Made by a program: the position numbers and the translations under genes. From positions 1 through 36,858 of the forward strand of contig JAFATA010000028.1 in assembly GCA_019244165.1 (NCBI GenBank): 36,858 nt of DNA, read 5' to 3'. How positions within the stretch are numbered: the first letter of the stretch is position 1; each line of letters starts with the position of its first letter. The notes beneath the pieces were generated by a model that saw only the letters and a list, made by a program, of their open reading frames with translations, did not search any database and was not told the origin of the DNA. Below, in pieces: positions 1 to 12,762 of the stretch. The DNA is from Pseudonocardiales bacterium. GTDB taxonomy: Bacteria > Actinomycetota > Actinomycetes > Mycobacteriales > Pseudonocardiaceae.

Positions 1-104
1 TTCCTCCCGCGTACCCTGCTCACCAGATAGGTGTCCTTATCTCCTGGATGATCGATCTCGTTGCAAAGACCATTATCCCAGGTCACCAGGGCACCTATCG
101 TCAT
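1..104 (-). CDS. Partial small ORF running off the window edge, possible 3' part of the VapB45-like gene
   Basis: An open frame begins with ATG at 104 (MTIGALVTWDNG...) and is still open at base 1, giving 34 visible codons. It lies one base beyond the stop of the upstream antitoxin-like ORF, in a different frame. VapB45/DUF433-type proteins are usually longer than that ORF, and a W-D-(N/D)-G stretch like the one here would fit their middle segment. I infer that this is either the displaced continuation of that gene after a frameshift or a separate short ORF. Nothing more can be said without the flanking sequence. Confidence 0.3.
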   Translation of the reverse strand, partial: MTIGALVTWDNGLCNEIDHPGDKDTYLVSRVRGR

Positions 105-105
105 C

Positions 106-660
106 TCACGACGCGTGTCTTCCCGCTATTCGCGGATTCGGGTCTGAACCTGCCTGCGCCTCATACACAAGCTGGCGCCCACTGATGAACGGTTCATAGT
201 GAGCCAGCGGATACGGCACCCCATAGTGATCGCGAAGCAAGTCGATGAACCGGCGCAACTCCGCCATCGGCACCCGATGCGTGCTCGGAGCCAACGTACC
301 CCCGGAGGACTCACGAGGAACCACTACGCTGCCGGTTTGGCGTCCCGCAGCTACAACCGGCAGTTGGCCGGGGCGATCCACTGAACGGAGAAGGATCGGA
401 GTTGGTTGATGATGGTGGTACTCCCGCAACAGCGCGGCTTCCAGGAACTCCGCCCAGGTCACTGACCGAGCACCCGTCGGCTCGATCCGTACGACCGGCT
501 TATAGGTCTTGCCCCGCCGAGTGCCACCTTCTAGCCAATAATGCAACGTGCCCCGCGCAACGCGTAACAACCGGGCAGCCTCGGCTTCCGAGTACATCTC
601 CCGGTCCAACACATTCATAGCTGGCATATGTCCAGTTTGACACTGGCGCAGCAGCCTCAC
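106..660 (-). pseudogene. VapB45/DUF433-type antitoxin-like protein, interrupted
   Basis: The 184-residue frame opens with a MerR-like helix-turn-helix (YSEAEAARLLRV...LHYWLEGG, about residues 23-45). A VTWAEFLEAALLREY segment (68-81) and PMAELRRFIDLLRDHYGVPY (about 131-150) follow. This order is known from VapB45/DUF433 antitoxins that bind DNA and neutralise a PIN-like toxin. Two oddities suggest damage. About 42 residues (86-127, DNA about 280-405) separate the two blocks, which normally sit almost next to each other. The frame also stops before the usual C-terminal domain, with a possible continuation in another frame at 104. Internal ATGs at residues 12, 15 and 22 are as plausible as the GTG at 660; no clear ribosome binding site is seen. 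No partner toxin is visible inside the window. Confidence 0.5.
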
Positions 661-838
661 GAACTACCACGCCGCTACACCTTCACGTCGTCCCCTCCAA
701 GACCAAAACTTCGCCGCTCGTCGTCGCACAGCTCACAGCCCCGACCGCTCGGCCGGTCAGAGTCTGACCGCCTGCCGCGCCGCTTCTCGCATCGGGCGCA
801 AGCGCCCCACCAGCTCAGGTCCGAGGTTTGGCGTTGTC

Positions 839-1807
839 GTGGCCCTTCCGTTATTTTGCCTCGGTCGCAGATCACGATCTGGTTGCGAGCAGGTGTCGTT
901 CCCGCTACCCCCCAGCGAGGGTGGCCATGCCGGCTCGCCCGCCAGTGCCCCCGCGCGAAAGGGACCCCAGTTGGCGCGTCACCGCTCCCCCCGCGGTCGT
1001 CAGCGGCATGCCCCTCCCGTCTTCCCCCCCACGTCCGAACCCAAACGTCGCGGTGCGCATCGCCTGCCCCGACCAAGCCCGGTCCTGCGCGGTCGGGCCG
1101 TGACAGCGGCCGTCGCCGCTGGCGCCCTGGCGGTTGCCGGTCACACGATGCAGACTGCGGCGGCAGGGCCATCCGAGCAGGTCGCCGAGGTCACGCCCGC
1201 CGCGCTGGCCGGCCCGTCGCTGGACGGCGAGGTGCTGCAGCTCAACTTCGCCCGTGGCACAGCCACCGGAGTGTCCGCGCTGCGCCGCGCCGTCGAGCGG
1301 GCAGACCGGACGGCGGCGGCGTATCAAGAGGCCCTGGGTAACCGTCTCGGGCACCCGTACCAAGCCGGCAACAACCACAGCCTCGACGGCTGGATCGCCA
1401 AAGCGCTTGGCTTGATGGGCTTGCCGCAGGCCCTCGCGGCCGGGGTTAAAGAGATCATCATGCACGAATCCGGCGGCAACCCCGACGCGATCAACACCTG
1501 GGACAGCAACGCCGCGGCGGGCACCCCCTCGCAGGGTCTCATGCAGACCATCCCCAGCACCTTTAGGGCCTGCGTGCTGCCCAGCCTGGTCGACAGACCG
1601 ATCACCGACCCGGTGGCCAACATCACCGCCGGACTCCGCAGCATGATTGCCCACCACGGGATCAGTGCCGTGATAAACGGTGGGCGGCGCGACGCCCACG
1701 GCAACTACCTGGGATACGGCGGGGCCGGCTGCTCGTCGTATGACCTCACCGAGTACTCCACCCAGCTCCGTACCTTGTGGAAGAACGAGCCGCTGCCCAC
1801 GCTGTAG
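839..1807 (+). CDS. Secreted lytic transglycosylase (SLT/lysozyme-like fold)
   Basis: The C-terminal part carries the transglycosylase signature: MHESGGNPDAIN around residues 208-219 with the probable catalytic Glu210, then SQGLMQTIPSTF, and the closing GGRRDAHGNYLGYGG. Such enzymes cleave the glycan strand of peptidoglycan outside the membrane. An Arg/Pro-rich N terminus is followed by a hydrophobic stretch (VTAAVAAGALAVAGHTM, about residues 88-104), read as a signal peptide or membrane anchor. The start is uncertain: GTG at 839, GTG at 893 and GTG at 1100 are all in frame. The 893 start gives the basic head usual for secreted actinomycete proteins, while 1100 would leave no basic residues before the hydrophobic core. 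It is divergent from the antitoxin-like gene and followed at 80 bp by the PIG-L gene. Confidence 0.85.
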   Translation: MALPLFCLGRRSRSGCEQVSFPLPPSEGGHAGSPASAPARKGPQLARHRSPRGRQRHAPPVFPPTSEPKRRGAHRLPRPSPVLRGRAVTAAVAAGALAVAGHTMQTAAAGPSEQVAEVTPAALAGPSLDGEVLQLNFARGTATGVSALRRAVERADRTAAAYQEALGNRLGHPYQAGNNHSLDGWIAKALGLMGLPQALAAGVKEIIMHESGGNPDAINTWDSNAAAGTPSQGLMQTIPSTFRACVLPSLVDRPITDPVANITAGLRSMIAHHGISAVINGGRRDAHGNYLGYGGAGCSSYDLTEYSTQLRTLWKNEPLPTL

Positions 1808-1886
1808 GCCCGGTAGACGGGAAGGCTGCCGGGGTCGCTTGGCGTTGTCTGGTGGAGACGTCAACGTCGAGTTGAGGGAGAGTGCC

Positions 1887-2627
1887 GTGGCAGATGAGCG
1901 GGAGCAGGCGGTGCACCGGGTCTTGGTCGTCGCGGCACATCCCGACGACGTGGACTTCGGGTCCGCCGGGACGATCGCCACCTGGGCCGACGACGGCCTC
2001 GAGGTGTCGTACTGCATCGTGACCGACGGTGACGCCGGTGGCATCGACCCGGACGTGCCCCGCTCGGCGGTGGGCGGTATCCGCCGCGACGAGCAGCGCA
2101 AAGCGGCCGCCACGCTCGGCGTCACCGACGTCGAGTTCCTCGGCTACCCCGACGGCCGGCTCATGGTGAGCCTCGAACTGCGGCGCGACCTCACCCGCGT
2201 CATCCGCCAGCGGCGCCCGGACCGGATGATGATCCCCTCCCCGCACCGTGACCTGCGGAACGTCTACGTCAGCCACCCCGACCACCAGGCGGCCGGGGAA
2301 GCCGCCCTGTGCGCGGTTTATCCCGATGCCCGCAACCCCTTCGCGCATCCCGAACTGCTCACTGAGGAGGGCTTGGAGGCGCACACCGTGCCCGAGGTCT
2401 GGGTGGTGAGCCTGCGCGACAGGGCCGATTATCGGGCCAACCATTACGTGGACATCACCGACACCTTCGACCGCAAGATCGCGGCACTGCGCGCGCACAC
2501 CAGCCAGACCGCGCACATGACGGGCTTGGAGGAGCGGATCCGCGCCTGGGGTTCCCGCCAGGCGCAGGCCGCCGGGCTGCCGGCAGGCCGGCTAGCGGAG
2601 GGCTACCTGGTCCTGGACACCCGCTAA
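1887..2627 (+). CDS. PIG-L/LmbE family N-acetylglucosaminyl-type deacetylase
   Basis: The 246-residue protein shows the family zinc site: AAHPDDVDFG at residues 16-25 (His18, Asp20, Asp21) and SHPDHQAAG near 129-137, which supplies the later histidines. PIG-L enzymes hydrolyse N-acetyl groups of GlcNAc-type conjugates; in actinomycetes relatives include the mycothiol enzymes MshB and Mca and antibiotic-pathway deacetylases. The substrate cannot be decided from sequence; the length is short for Mca. The GTG at 1887 is chosen because gagggag at 1874-1880 lies 6 bases upstream and the family motif follows promptly. A longer in-frame extension to 1680 would overlap the transglycosylase gene and is rejected. 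It may be cotranscribed with that gene. Confidence 0.85.
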   Translation: MADEREQAVHRVLVVAAHPDDVDFGSAGTIATWADDGLEVSYCIVTDGDAGGIDPDVPRSAVGGIRRDEQRKAAATLGVTDVEFLGYPDGRLMVSLELRRDLTRVIRQRRPDRMMIPSPHRDLRNVYVSHPDHQAAGEAALCAVYPDARNPFAHPELLTEEGLEAHTVPEVWVVSLRDRADYRANHYVDITDTFDRKIAALRAHTSQTAHMTGLEERIRAWGSRQAQAAGLPAGRLAEGYLVLDTR

Positions 2628-2663
2628 AATAATCCTTTCGTACCCAGATGGGGAAGGTCAGCG

Positions 2664-3884
2664 ATGAACCTGGACCCGAGCTTACCGGTGGGTGAGCGGA
2701 TTAAGGTATTGCGGGAACGACGGGGGTTGTCCAGAGCGGTTGTTGCTGGTCTGTGTGGCCGGAGCGAGAGCTGGCTGAAGAAGATCGAGCAGGGTGCGCG
2801 TCAGGCGGTGCGTTTGCCGACGTTGCTTCGGCTTGCAGAGATTCTCCGGGTTGATGACCTGGCCGAGTTGACCGGTCAGCGGCTTCCGCTTGCCGTTTAT
2901 GGCAAGCCAACCCATGAGGCGGTCTCCGCGCTGCAACAGGTCATGATGACCTACCCGCTGGGAGCCGGTCCTGTTGATCGGCCGCCGTCGGTGAGTGAGT
3001 TGCACGGCAGACTCGATCACACGCGCACGCTGTGGCGTAGTTCGCGCTATCCCCGTGCCGAGGTTGGTGCGGTGCTTCCGTCGTTGCTGACGGAGACGCA
3101 CCAAGCGGTGCGAGTGCTGACCGGCGCTGAGCGCCGCGCCGCTGCGACCGTGCTTGCCGGAAGCTACCACATGGTACAGAAGGTCCTTGCTTATCAGCCC
3201 GTACCAGAGCTGGTATTTCTCGCCGCTGATCGTGGTATGGCGGCCGCCCAGGAGGCTGACGATCCTCTCGCTATTGCCGGGAGCGCATGGTACCTGGCTC
3301 ATGTGTTGCGGGGTTCCGGCCAGCTGGACCAGGCCGAACGCGTGGTGACGGACGCGGCTGAGTTGGTGAAGCCAGGTCGTAACGGTGCGTCGAGTGAGCA
3401 CCAGGCGATGTGGGGTTCGCTGCAGCTTGCTCGGGGGCTAACGGGGGCCTGTGACTATGATTTCGGGACGGCGTGGCATTTTTGGGATGCGGCTGAGGAG
3501 GCCGCTCGGTCGCTCGGTGAAGGCTACTGGCATCCCTGGAACGGGTTTGGCCCAGTGAATATGCAACTCCAGGGCGTGTCTCTTGACGTGGCTTTGGGGC
3601 GGTATGGTGACCCGGCACGTCGCGCGGAGACTATCGAGGTGGGTTCAATTCCGTCTGCTCCCGACCGGTCGTGGTATCTCATCGAGGTCGCCCGTGGCTA
3701 TCTTGCCCGGCGGGATGATGTTGCCACGTGGCATCTCTTGTCGCGGGCCTACCGGGAGTCCCCGGAGATGGTGAAACACGGCCGATTTGGCCGTGGCGTC
3801 ATCCAGGAGCTGGTAAAGCGCAACCACTCGGTGGTGCGGAGCGAGGTACGTGCCCTGGCCAACGAGATCGACCTCCCGGTCTGA
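2664..3884 (+). CDS. XRE-family helix-turn-helix regulator with long helical C-terminal domain
   Basis: Residues 10-60 form a Cro/C1-type helix-turn-helix (GERIKVLRERRGLSRAVVAG...SWLKKIEQG). It is followed by about 330 residues of alanine- and leucine-rich helical sequence resembling degenerate TPR repeats, for example the DPLAIAGSAWYLAHVLR segment. This is the long actinomycete XRE type, common in multiple copies in Streptomyces and Pseudonocardiales. Such proteins are usually local transcription regulators and often sit beside small DUF397 or membrane proteins, but no such partner is obvious here. The ATG at 2664 has ggggaagg at 2650-2657. Codon third positions are less GC-rich than in the PIG-L gene before it, which suggests the accessory stretch begins here. 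Its target is unknown. Confidence 0.8.
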   Translation: MNLDPSLPVGERIKVLRERRGLSRAVVAGLCGRSESWLKKIEQGARQAVRLPTLLRLAEILRVDDLAELTGQRLPLAVYGKPTHEAVSALQQVMMTYPLGAGPVDRPPSVSELHGRLDHTRTLWRSSRYPRAEVGAVLPSLLTETHQAVRVLTGAERRAAATVLAGSYHMVQKVLAYQPVPELVFLAADRGMAAAQEADDPLAIAGSAWYLAHVLRGSGQLDQAERVVTDAAELVKPGRNGASSEHQAMWGSLQLARGLTGACDYDFGTAWHFWDAAEEAARSLGEGYWHPWNGFGPVNMQLQGVSLDVALGRYGDPARRAETIEVGSIPSAPDRSWYLIEVARGYLARRDDVATWHLLSRAYRESPEMVKHGRFGRGVIQELVKRNHSVVRSEVRALANEIDLPV

Positions 3885-3943
3885 CCCGCTGCTCGCCGCC
3901 CGGTCCACGGCGCTGCTAGCGTGTATCTGTCAGACTTGCCGTT

Positions 3944-4171
3944 ATGGTGGTTGGTGTCATCTTCTGGATCGGGTGGGCTTACCGCCTGCCGACGGTTGAG
4001 CGCCGTGATGCCCTCGCTCTTCCAGGATTCGTGGTGGCCCTCGCCCACCCCCATAACTGCGGTTACAGTACTAAGCCACGACGGTTGCATCAGGATGACT
4101 ACTCGCGTCGGGGAAGTTGGCCCGATGGTCCCGCAGTTACTGTGAAACGGCCGGGATCGAACGTCACCTGA
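3944..4171 (+). CDS. Possible small membrane protein (weak)
   Basis: A 75-codon frame starts at ATG 3944 with a short hydrophobic N terminus (VVGVIFWIGWAY) that could be a membrane anchor, then becomes polar and basic. It lies between the XRE gene and the convergent TPR gene and overlaps the 3' end of the latter by about 70 bases. I do not recognise a family and there is no clear ribosome binding site. The stretch 3885-4098 holds nothing else that I can support, so this entry marks the only coding candidate there. Confidence 0.2.
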   Translation: MVVGVIFWIGWAYRLPTVERRDALALPGFVVALAHPHNCGYSTKPRRLHQDDYSRRGSWPDGPAVTVKRPGSNVT

Positions 4172-7100
4172 CCAGTTGGGCCAGGCGAGATAGCCTCGAC
4201 TCCCGCCTGAAGATGCGCCTCGAATCCTGGTAGCTTGAGACTTATCAGTGCTGGCAATAGTACAGCAATCACGAACATCCCAACTAGGACCGGAGTGGTG
4301 GTTGTGACCATAAGTGCAGTGACTTTGTCGGAGAAGAAGAACATCGCCCACATCAGGCCCAGTAGCAGGAAAGAGATAGCCGCAACAGCGTAGCCACCCA
4401 ATACAGCTGGCGCAGCCGTTTTCTGCTCGCGTTCGAGAAGTTGCAGGTTCCGTCGAGCTTCAGCATGACCGGGGTCGCGCGACAGACATTCACGCAAGTG
4501 ACGCGCTGCTCGTCGTCGAAATCCAAACCGTCCTCGAGCGTCTGCTGTCAGCAAACCCATGCGATGGTGCGCTACACTCGCCACGAAGTATGGGTCAGCC
4601 TCGGCGTCTGGGGCCAAATCAATAGCTCGTTGCGCATGCCCGTGCGCCTCCGCGTACAATTCAGAGTTCTGTTGTTTGTCGCCTCGCTGGACGAGCAAGC
4701 GAGCGAGCGCAAGGTGTGACCGCCATCGCTGTCGGGCATTTTGCCGCAGCAGTACGCGTCTGAGAGTTGACTCGGCCTCGACCTCGTTTCCAGCCTTACT
4801 CAGCGATTGAGCCAGCCCGATCGCAGCATCTCCAGAAGAAGGGTCGCTCGCCAGGGCCTGCCGAAACTCCTGTTCTGCATCGGACGTTCGTTCACCGCCC
4901 AACTGCAAGCGTAGGGCTCCAAGTTCTATATGAGCTCTCGTATCGCGCCGGTCTCGAGCAATAGCCTTCTTCAATATTGTCTCCGCTTCTGCATACCGTC
5001 CCATCTGAACGTAGAGAGCACCAAGATCCGTGTAACTGCCGTGATGCCAATCGACTTCGAGCGCTTTCCTCAGGTGGTACTCGGCCGACGCTAGATTCTC
5101 TTGCTTAAAAGCCAGCACGCCGAGACAGATGTGGACGGATGAGCTTGGTTGACGCTCAAGAAGTTCGACAGCAATTCGCTCGGCCTCTCGTAAACGTAGG
5201 TCTCCATCCTGTCGAGCGAGAGCCCACACCATTGCAAGCGTATAGTCGAAATCATCCGGACACTCCGTATTCGCCATACGAAATTGACCCTCCGCCTGAA
5301 CATAATCATCTTCAGAAAATGCCACCCAGCCGAGAGCGTGATGAGCAGCAGCGCGCTCTCGATCGTTTACCGCACTGTCTAGCAGCTGCTCGAAGAGCCG
5401 TTGCGCCTCGACAAATCTACGCTCGTCGTGGTGAATCCAACCGAACTCGAATTTAAGATCGCGCAGGTGCGGCCACAAGCGAAATAGCCGTGTGATCTGA
5501 CGCTCAGCTTCGGCGAAACGACGCAGAGATCGGAGAGTGGCAGACTTAGCGATGTTGAGGCCGGTATGATCTGGCTCTCGTCGCAGTGCCTCACTAAAGC
5601 AGTCCACGGCAGTATCGAACCTGAGAAAATAATCATGCATTCGGCCCAGTTCAACATGAGTGTCGGGATCATTAGGTTGGCGCTCGACAGCGTTGTGGGC
5701 GGCTTGTTCGGCCTCCTCGAAGCGCCGCGCGTAGCGTAGGAAAACGACGCGGCCGCGCAGCACCCAGGAGTGCCGCAAGTCAATAGCCAATGCTCGTTCC
5801 GTGGCCGTTACCGCTTCTTCATAACAGTCGAGGTCTGATTTGAGCCACGCTATAGTGACGTGCACATCGGGGTCGTCAGGCTGACGCTCGATAGCATCAC
5901 AGGCAGCCTGCTCCGCCTCCCCGAAACGCCGTCCGTAGCGCAGGAAGTCGATGCGACTGCGCAGCGCCCAGGAATGTCGCGGGTCAATAACCAATGCCTG
6001 CTCAGCGGCAGCCACCGCCTCCTCATAACAGCCAATTCCTGATTTAAGCCACGCCATGCTGACGTGGACATCAGGGTCTTTGGGCCGACGCTCGATAGCA
6101 TTATGAGCGGCCCGCTCGGCCTCCTCAAAACGCCGTCCGTAGCGCAGGAAGTCGATGCGACTGCGCAGCGCCCAGGAATGCCGCGGGTCAATAACCAATG
6201 CTCGCTCCGCGGCAGCCACCGCCTCATCCTCACGATCCTGAACACTGAACACCCACGCCATACTCACGTGCACATCAGGGTCGTCAGGCTGACGCTAAAT
6301 GGCATCACGGGCAGCCTGCTCCGCCTCACCGAAACGCCGCGCGTCACGCAGGAAGGCAATGCGACTGCGCAGCGCTGCGGAGTGCCGCGGGTCAATAGCC
6401 AATGCCCGCTCTGTGGCAGCCACCGCCTCTTCATAACAGCCAAGATCTAATCTGAGCCACGCTATAGCAACGTGCACATCAGGGTCGTCAGGCTGACGCT
6501 CAATGGCATCATGGGCGGTCTGCTCGGCTTCCCCGAAACGCCGTCCGTAGCGCAGGAAGTCGATGCGACTGCTCAGCGCCCAGGAGTTCCGCGGGTCAAT
6601 AGCCAATGCTGGCTCTGTGGCAGCTATCGCCTCTTCATAACAGCCGAGATATGATTTGAGCCACGCTATAGCGACGTGCACACCAGGGTCGTCAGGTCGG
6701 CGCTCAATGGCATCATGGGCGGCCTGCTCGGCCTCACCGAAACGCCGTCCGTAGCACAGGAAGACGATGCGACCGCGCAGCGCTGCGGAGTGCCGCGGGT
6801 CAATAGCCAATGCCCGCTCCGCGGCAGCCACCGCCTCATCCTCACGACCCTGAGCGCTGAACAGTCGGCCTTGTTCGACGTACAGCCCGGGACAGCGCGG
6901 AAGAAGCCTGAGCGAATTTATGGAAAACTCCTCTGCTTCACTGTAATGACGAAGCCCACACAGCGCTCTCACCCGCCACTCGACAGCGCTTACGCAGTTC
7001 GGGTCCAGTTCGAGGGCCCTATCAAAGTGAGGCAGTGCCGTTGACGGATCATCTGCGTCCAACAGAACACGTCCCAGCGTATAGTGCGAACGTGCCCTTT

Positions 7101-7635
7101 TTGGGTATCGACCTACGAGTTCATGAGCCAGTTTCCGCGCCTTTTCCCATTGATAAAGCTTTCCTAGGCCGATGGCGCGCCAAGCGAGCGCGTGCCAGTC
7201 TTCGGGTGCCACGGTAGAAGCTTCAGAGAAACATTGGAGTGCTTCCCTCGGCCGAGAAGAGTCTAAGTATGTTCGGCCGATGGCTATCCGGATCAGGGAA
7301 CTATTCGGGAATTTTTCGAGGGCGTCGACACCGACCGAATGAGCTTCGTCGTATACGCGCAACCTGGATAGCGCGGCTATTCTCCAAGCACTCAGTCGGT
7401 CATCGTCAAGCACAGCGCCGGCTTGCGAAAAAATTTTGACTGCATCTTCGTATCTATATGTAGCTAGAAGGATGCGACCGAAAGCGATGATAACATCTGC
7501 ACTGCCAGGGAAGCGTTGTAAACCATCACGTGCGATAGTTTCGGCTTCTTGTATTTCGAATCGACGGCGCAACAGATTGACATGTTCGGCGAGTGCTTGA
7601 TCTTCCGGAATTCTCGGAACAGTCGACTCAACCAT
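4099..7635 (-). pseudogene. Giant membrane-anchored TPR protein, split by an amber codon
   Basis: Read through, this is one 1178-codon frame; a TAG at 6297-6295 divides it into an N-terminal 446-residue part (7635-6295) and a C-terminal part (6273-4099) that begins at a GTG without a ribosome binding site. The protein is TPR repeats almost throughout (E-A-x-x-x-x-A-L-x-x-D-P patterns). Near the C terminus are two hydrophobic segments (about 4390-4325 and 4320-4250 on the DNA), then a polar tail. The central part is a tandem array of near-identical 68-residue units, each of two TPRs. The ATG at 7635 has an aggag-type site just upstream. Such proteins are scaffolds; no catalytic domain is visible. 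GC content is clearly lower than in flanking genes, which fits horizontal transfer. In other copies of the repeat the amber position is GAG (Glu), so this is one base change. Confidence 0.8.
5656..6880 (-). repeat. Tandem 204-bp coding repeats (about six units) within the TPR gene
   Basis: Corresponding points of the repeat fall at 5656, 5860, 6064, 6268, 6472 and 6676, exactly 204 bases apart. Each unit codes for 68 residues, two TPR motifs, with the recurring block DPDVHVxxAWL...RYGRRFGEAEQAA. Nucleotide similarity is high even at third positions, so the array probably expanded recently or is kept uniform by gene conversion. Outside the array the TPRs are far more diverged. Confidence 0.85.
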
Positions 7636-7879
7636 TCTGATCTCCTAGTATTGCATCGCGTCGACTGGAGAGCTGATCATAGGGGTGCCACAAAGATTTA
7701 GGTCTAGTATCGCGCAACGAACGTGGGCGCAGTCGAGCGTTTCGTCTCGTTCGGGCACGACCGTGCCGGCCATTGCGATCCCTGCCCATCTCGTAGATAC
7801 TGCTGGTCGTCGCCGTCCGTGGTCACTCCGTTACAAGTCAAGTACGTGACTCTTTGTCACACCCAGGCTCCTCCCCCTG

Positions 7880-8085
7880 GAGATCATCAGCCACTGTATC
7901 TGGCTGTACTACCGGTTCCGGCTCAGTTTGCCAAGCCAACGCCAAGGCATAAGTGGCATCTGGACGCGGCAGTACCTGGGGTTCTTTCGTCAGTTGCTGA
8001 TGGGATTGCGGTACCTGCCGCGGGTATCGATCACCGACAAGCTGGCCAGTTACCGTGGCCCACCGACGGCTGAGATGACAGCGCC
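7880..8085 (+). pseudogene. Remnant of an IS6-family transposase
   Basis: Three pieces of an IS6-type DDE transposase appear in order but in different frames. The first is ISHCIWLYYRFRLSL at about 7886-7930 (the usual start of the N-terminal zinc-ribbon/helical region). The second is a short KWHLD piece near 7950 (the first catalytic Asp context). The third is RQLLMGLRYLPRVSITDKLASY at about 7990-8055 (around the second catalytic Asp). Most of the region between the first two is deleted, and the C-terminal third with the catalytic Glu is missing. Terminal inverted repeats could not be found. It lies at the edge of the low-GC stretch, beside the 3' end of the hydrolase gene. The rest of 7636-8098 holds no gene that I can support. 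Confidence 0.65.
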
Positions 8086-8098
8086 CTCGGGTCGGCGT

Positions 8099-8917
8099 TC
8101 AGGAGGAGCGCAGCCGGTCACTGGGGTGCAGATTCTCCCCAGCGCTGCCGGTGAGCAGAACGTGGGCGACCAGCGCGGGATTGTCGTTCATCGGGACGTG
8201 CCCGCAGCCGGGCAGGCGCAGTAACCGGGCGTGCGGGATCAGCTGGGTGATCACGGCGGCCCGGGGCCGTCGCATGAGGAAATCTCGGGATCCCCAGGCG
8301 ATGGTCACCGGTACATCGGGCGCCGGGCCAGCAAAGATGATCTTGGCGCCGGCGGCGAGGGTGGGGACGAAGCCCACCGCGTTGATCAGCGCTTGCATGT
8401 CCGCGAGCAACACCTGCGGCTCGAGCAGGTCTGGGCGGCCGAACAGGATGCCGCACATGAGGGTGCGCCCGGCCGCTGTCCGGGACAACCGGGCCGCGAG
8501 CTTCGGGGGCAGGTAGCGCGCGGTGCGGTGCACTGAGCGCACCATGCCCAGCGCCATCCGCCGCTGGGCCGGGCTCCACAGCCCCGCGGGGGACAGGGCC
8601 GTGGCGCTGCTGACCAGCCCCTGCTGGGCCAGCACGAGGGAGATCAAGCCGCCCATCGAGTTCCCCGCCGCATGCGGCCGGTCCAGCCCGAGATCGGCGA
8701 AGAACTCCTTCATCACGATGATCGCGGTGTCCAGGCTGTAGGGTAGGTGGTCGGGCAGCGGCGGGGACTCGCCGAATCCCGGAAGGTCCACGCAGATCAC
8801 GTCGCGGTGCTCGGCTAACAGTTCCTGGACGGGAAGCCACGCTTGCCGCCGGTGCCCGGCCCCGTGCAGCAGAACCAGCGGCGGCCCCGCGCCGCACCGG
8901 TCATAAGCTAGCTGCAT
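8099..8917 (-). CDS. Alpha/beta-hydrolase fold protein
   Basis: This 272-residue protein has the full set of alpha/beta-hydrolase marks: an oxyanion-hole HG (VLLHGAG, residues 15-21), a nucleophile elbow GNSMGG with Ser87, an acid in WGSRDF (Asp212) and a histidine in GCGHVPM (His240). Members hydrolyse esters, lactones, epoxides or C-C bonds, and the substrate cannot be called from sequence. No signal peptide is seen, so it should be cytosolic. It is divergent from hrpA, sharing a roughly 70-base promoter region (8918-8987). Its 3' end abuts the IS6 remnant. Confidence 0.85.
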   Translation of the reverse strand: MQLAYDRCGAGPPLVLLHGAGHRRQAWLPVQELLAEHRDVICVDLPGFGESPPLPDHLPYSLDTAIIVMKEFFADLGLDRPHAAGNSMGGLISLVLAQQGLVSSATALSPAGLWSPAQRRMALGMVRSVHRTARYLPPKLAARLSRTAAGRTLMCGILFGRPDLLEPQVLLADMQALINAVGFVPTLAAGAKIIFAGPAPDVPVTIAWGSRDFLMRRPRAAVITQLIPHARLLRLPGCGHVPMNDNPALVAHVLLTGSAGENLHPSDRLRSS

Positions 8918-8987
8918 CTCACCACTGTATCCACTTGTGACCGACGAGTAACTAGTGCTCTAGAGTGTGTTAAGGAGATCGCTACTC

Positions 8988-12740
<3,753 letters not shown>

Positions 12741-12762
12741 TGACCGCAGCCGAGGATTAACT

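Noticed and set aside
700..960. Possible c-di-AMP (ydaO-type) riboswitch before the transglycosylase gene
   Set aside because: Such riboswitches often precede actinobacterial wall hydrolases, but I could not find the conserved core blocks; only a small GGTCAGA/TCTGACC inverted repeat is visible.
905..2125. 406-codon open frame on the minus strand opposite the transglycosylase and PIG-L genes
   Set aside because: No family pattern and it mirrors high-GC codon use of two clear plus-strand genes; a typical antisense shadow.
5656..6880. Regular repeats that might be taken for a CRISPR array
   Set aside because: The 204-bp units are contiguous coding repeats (two TPRs each) without spacers; the 138-bp WD40 units are the same case.
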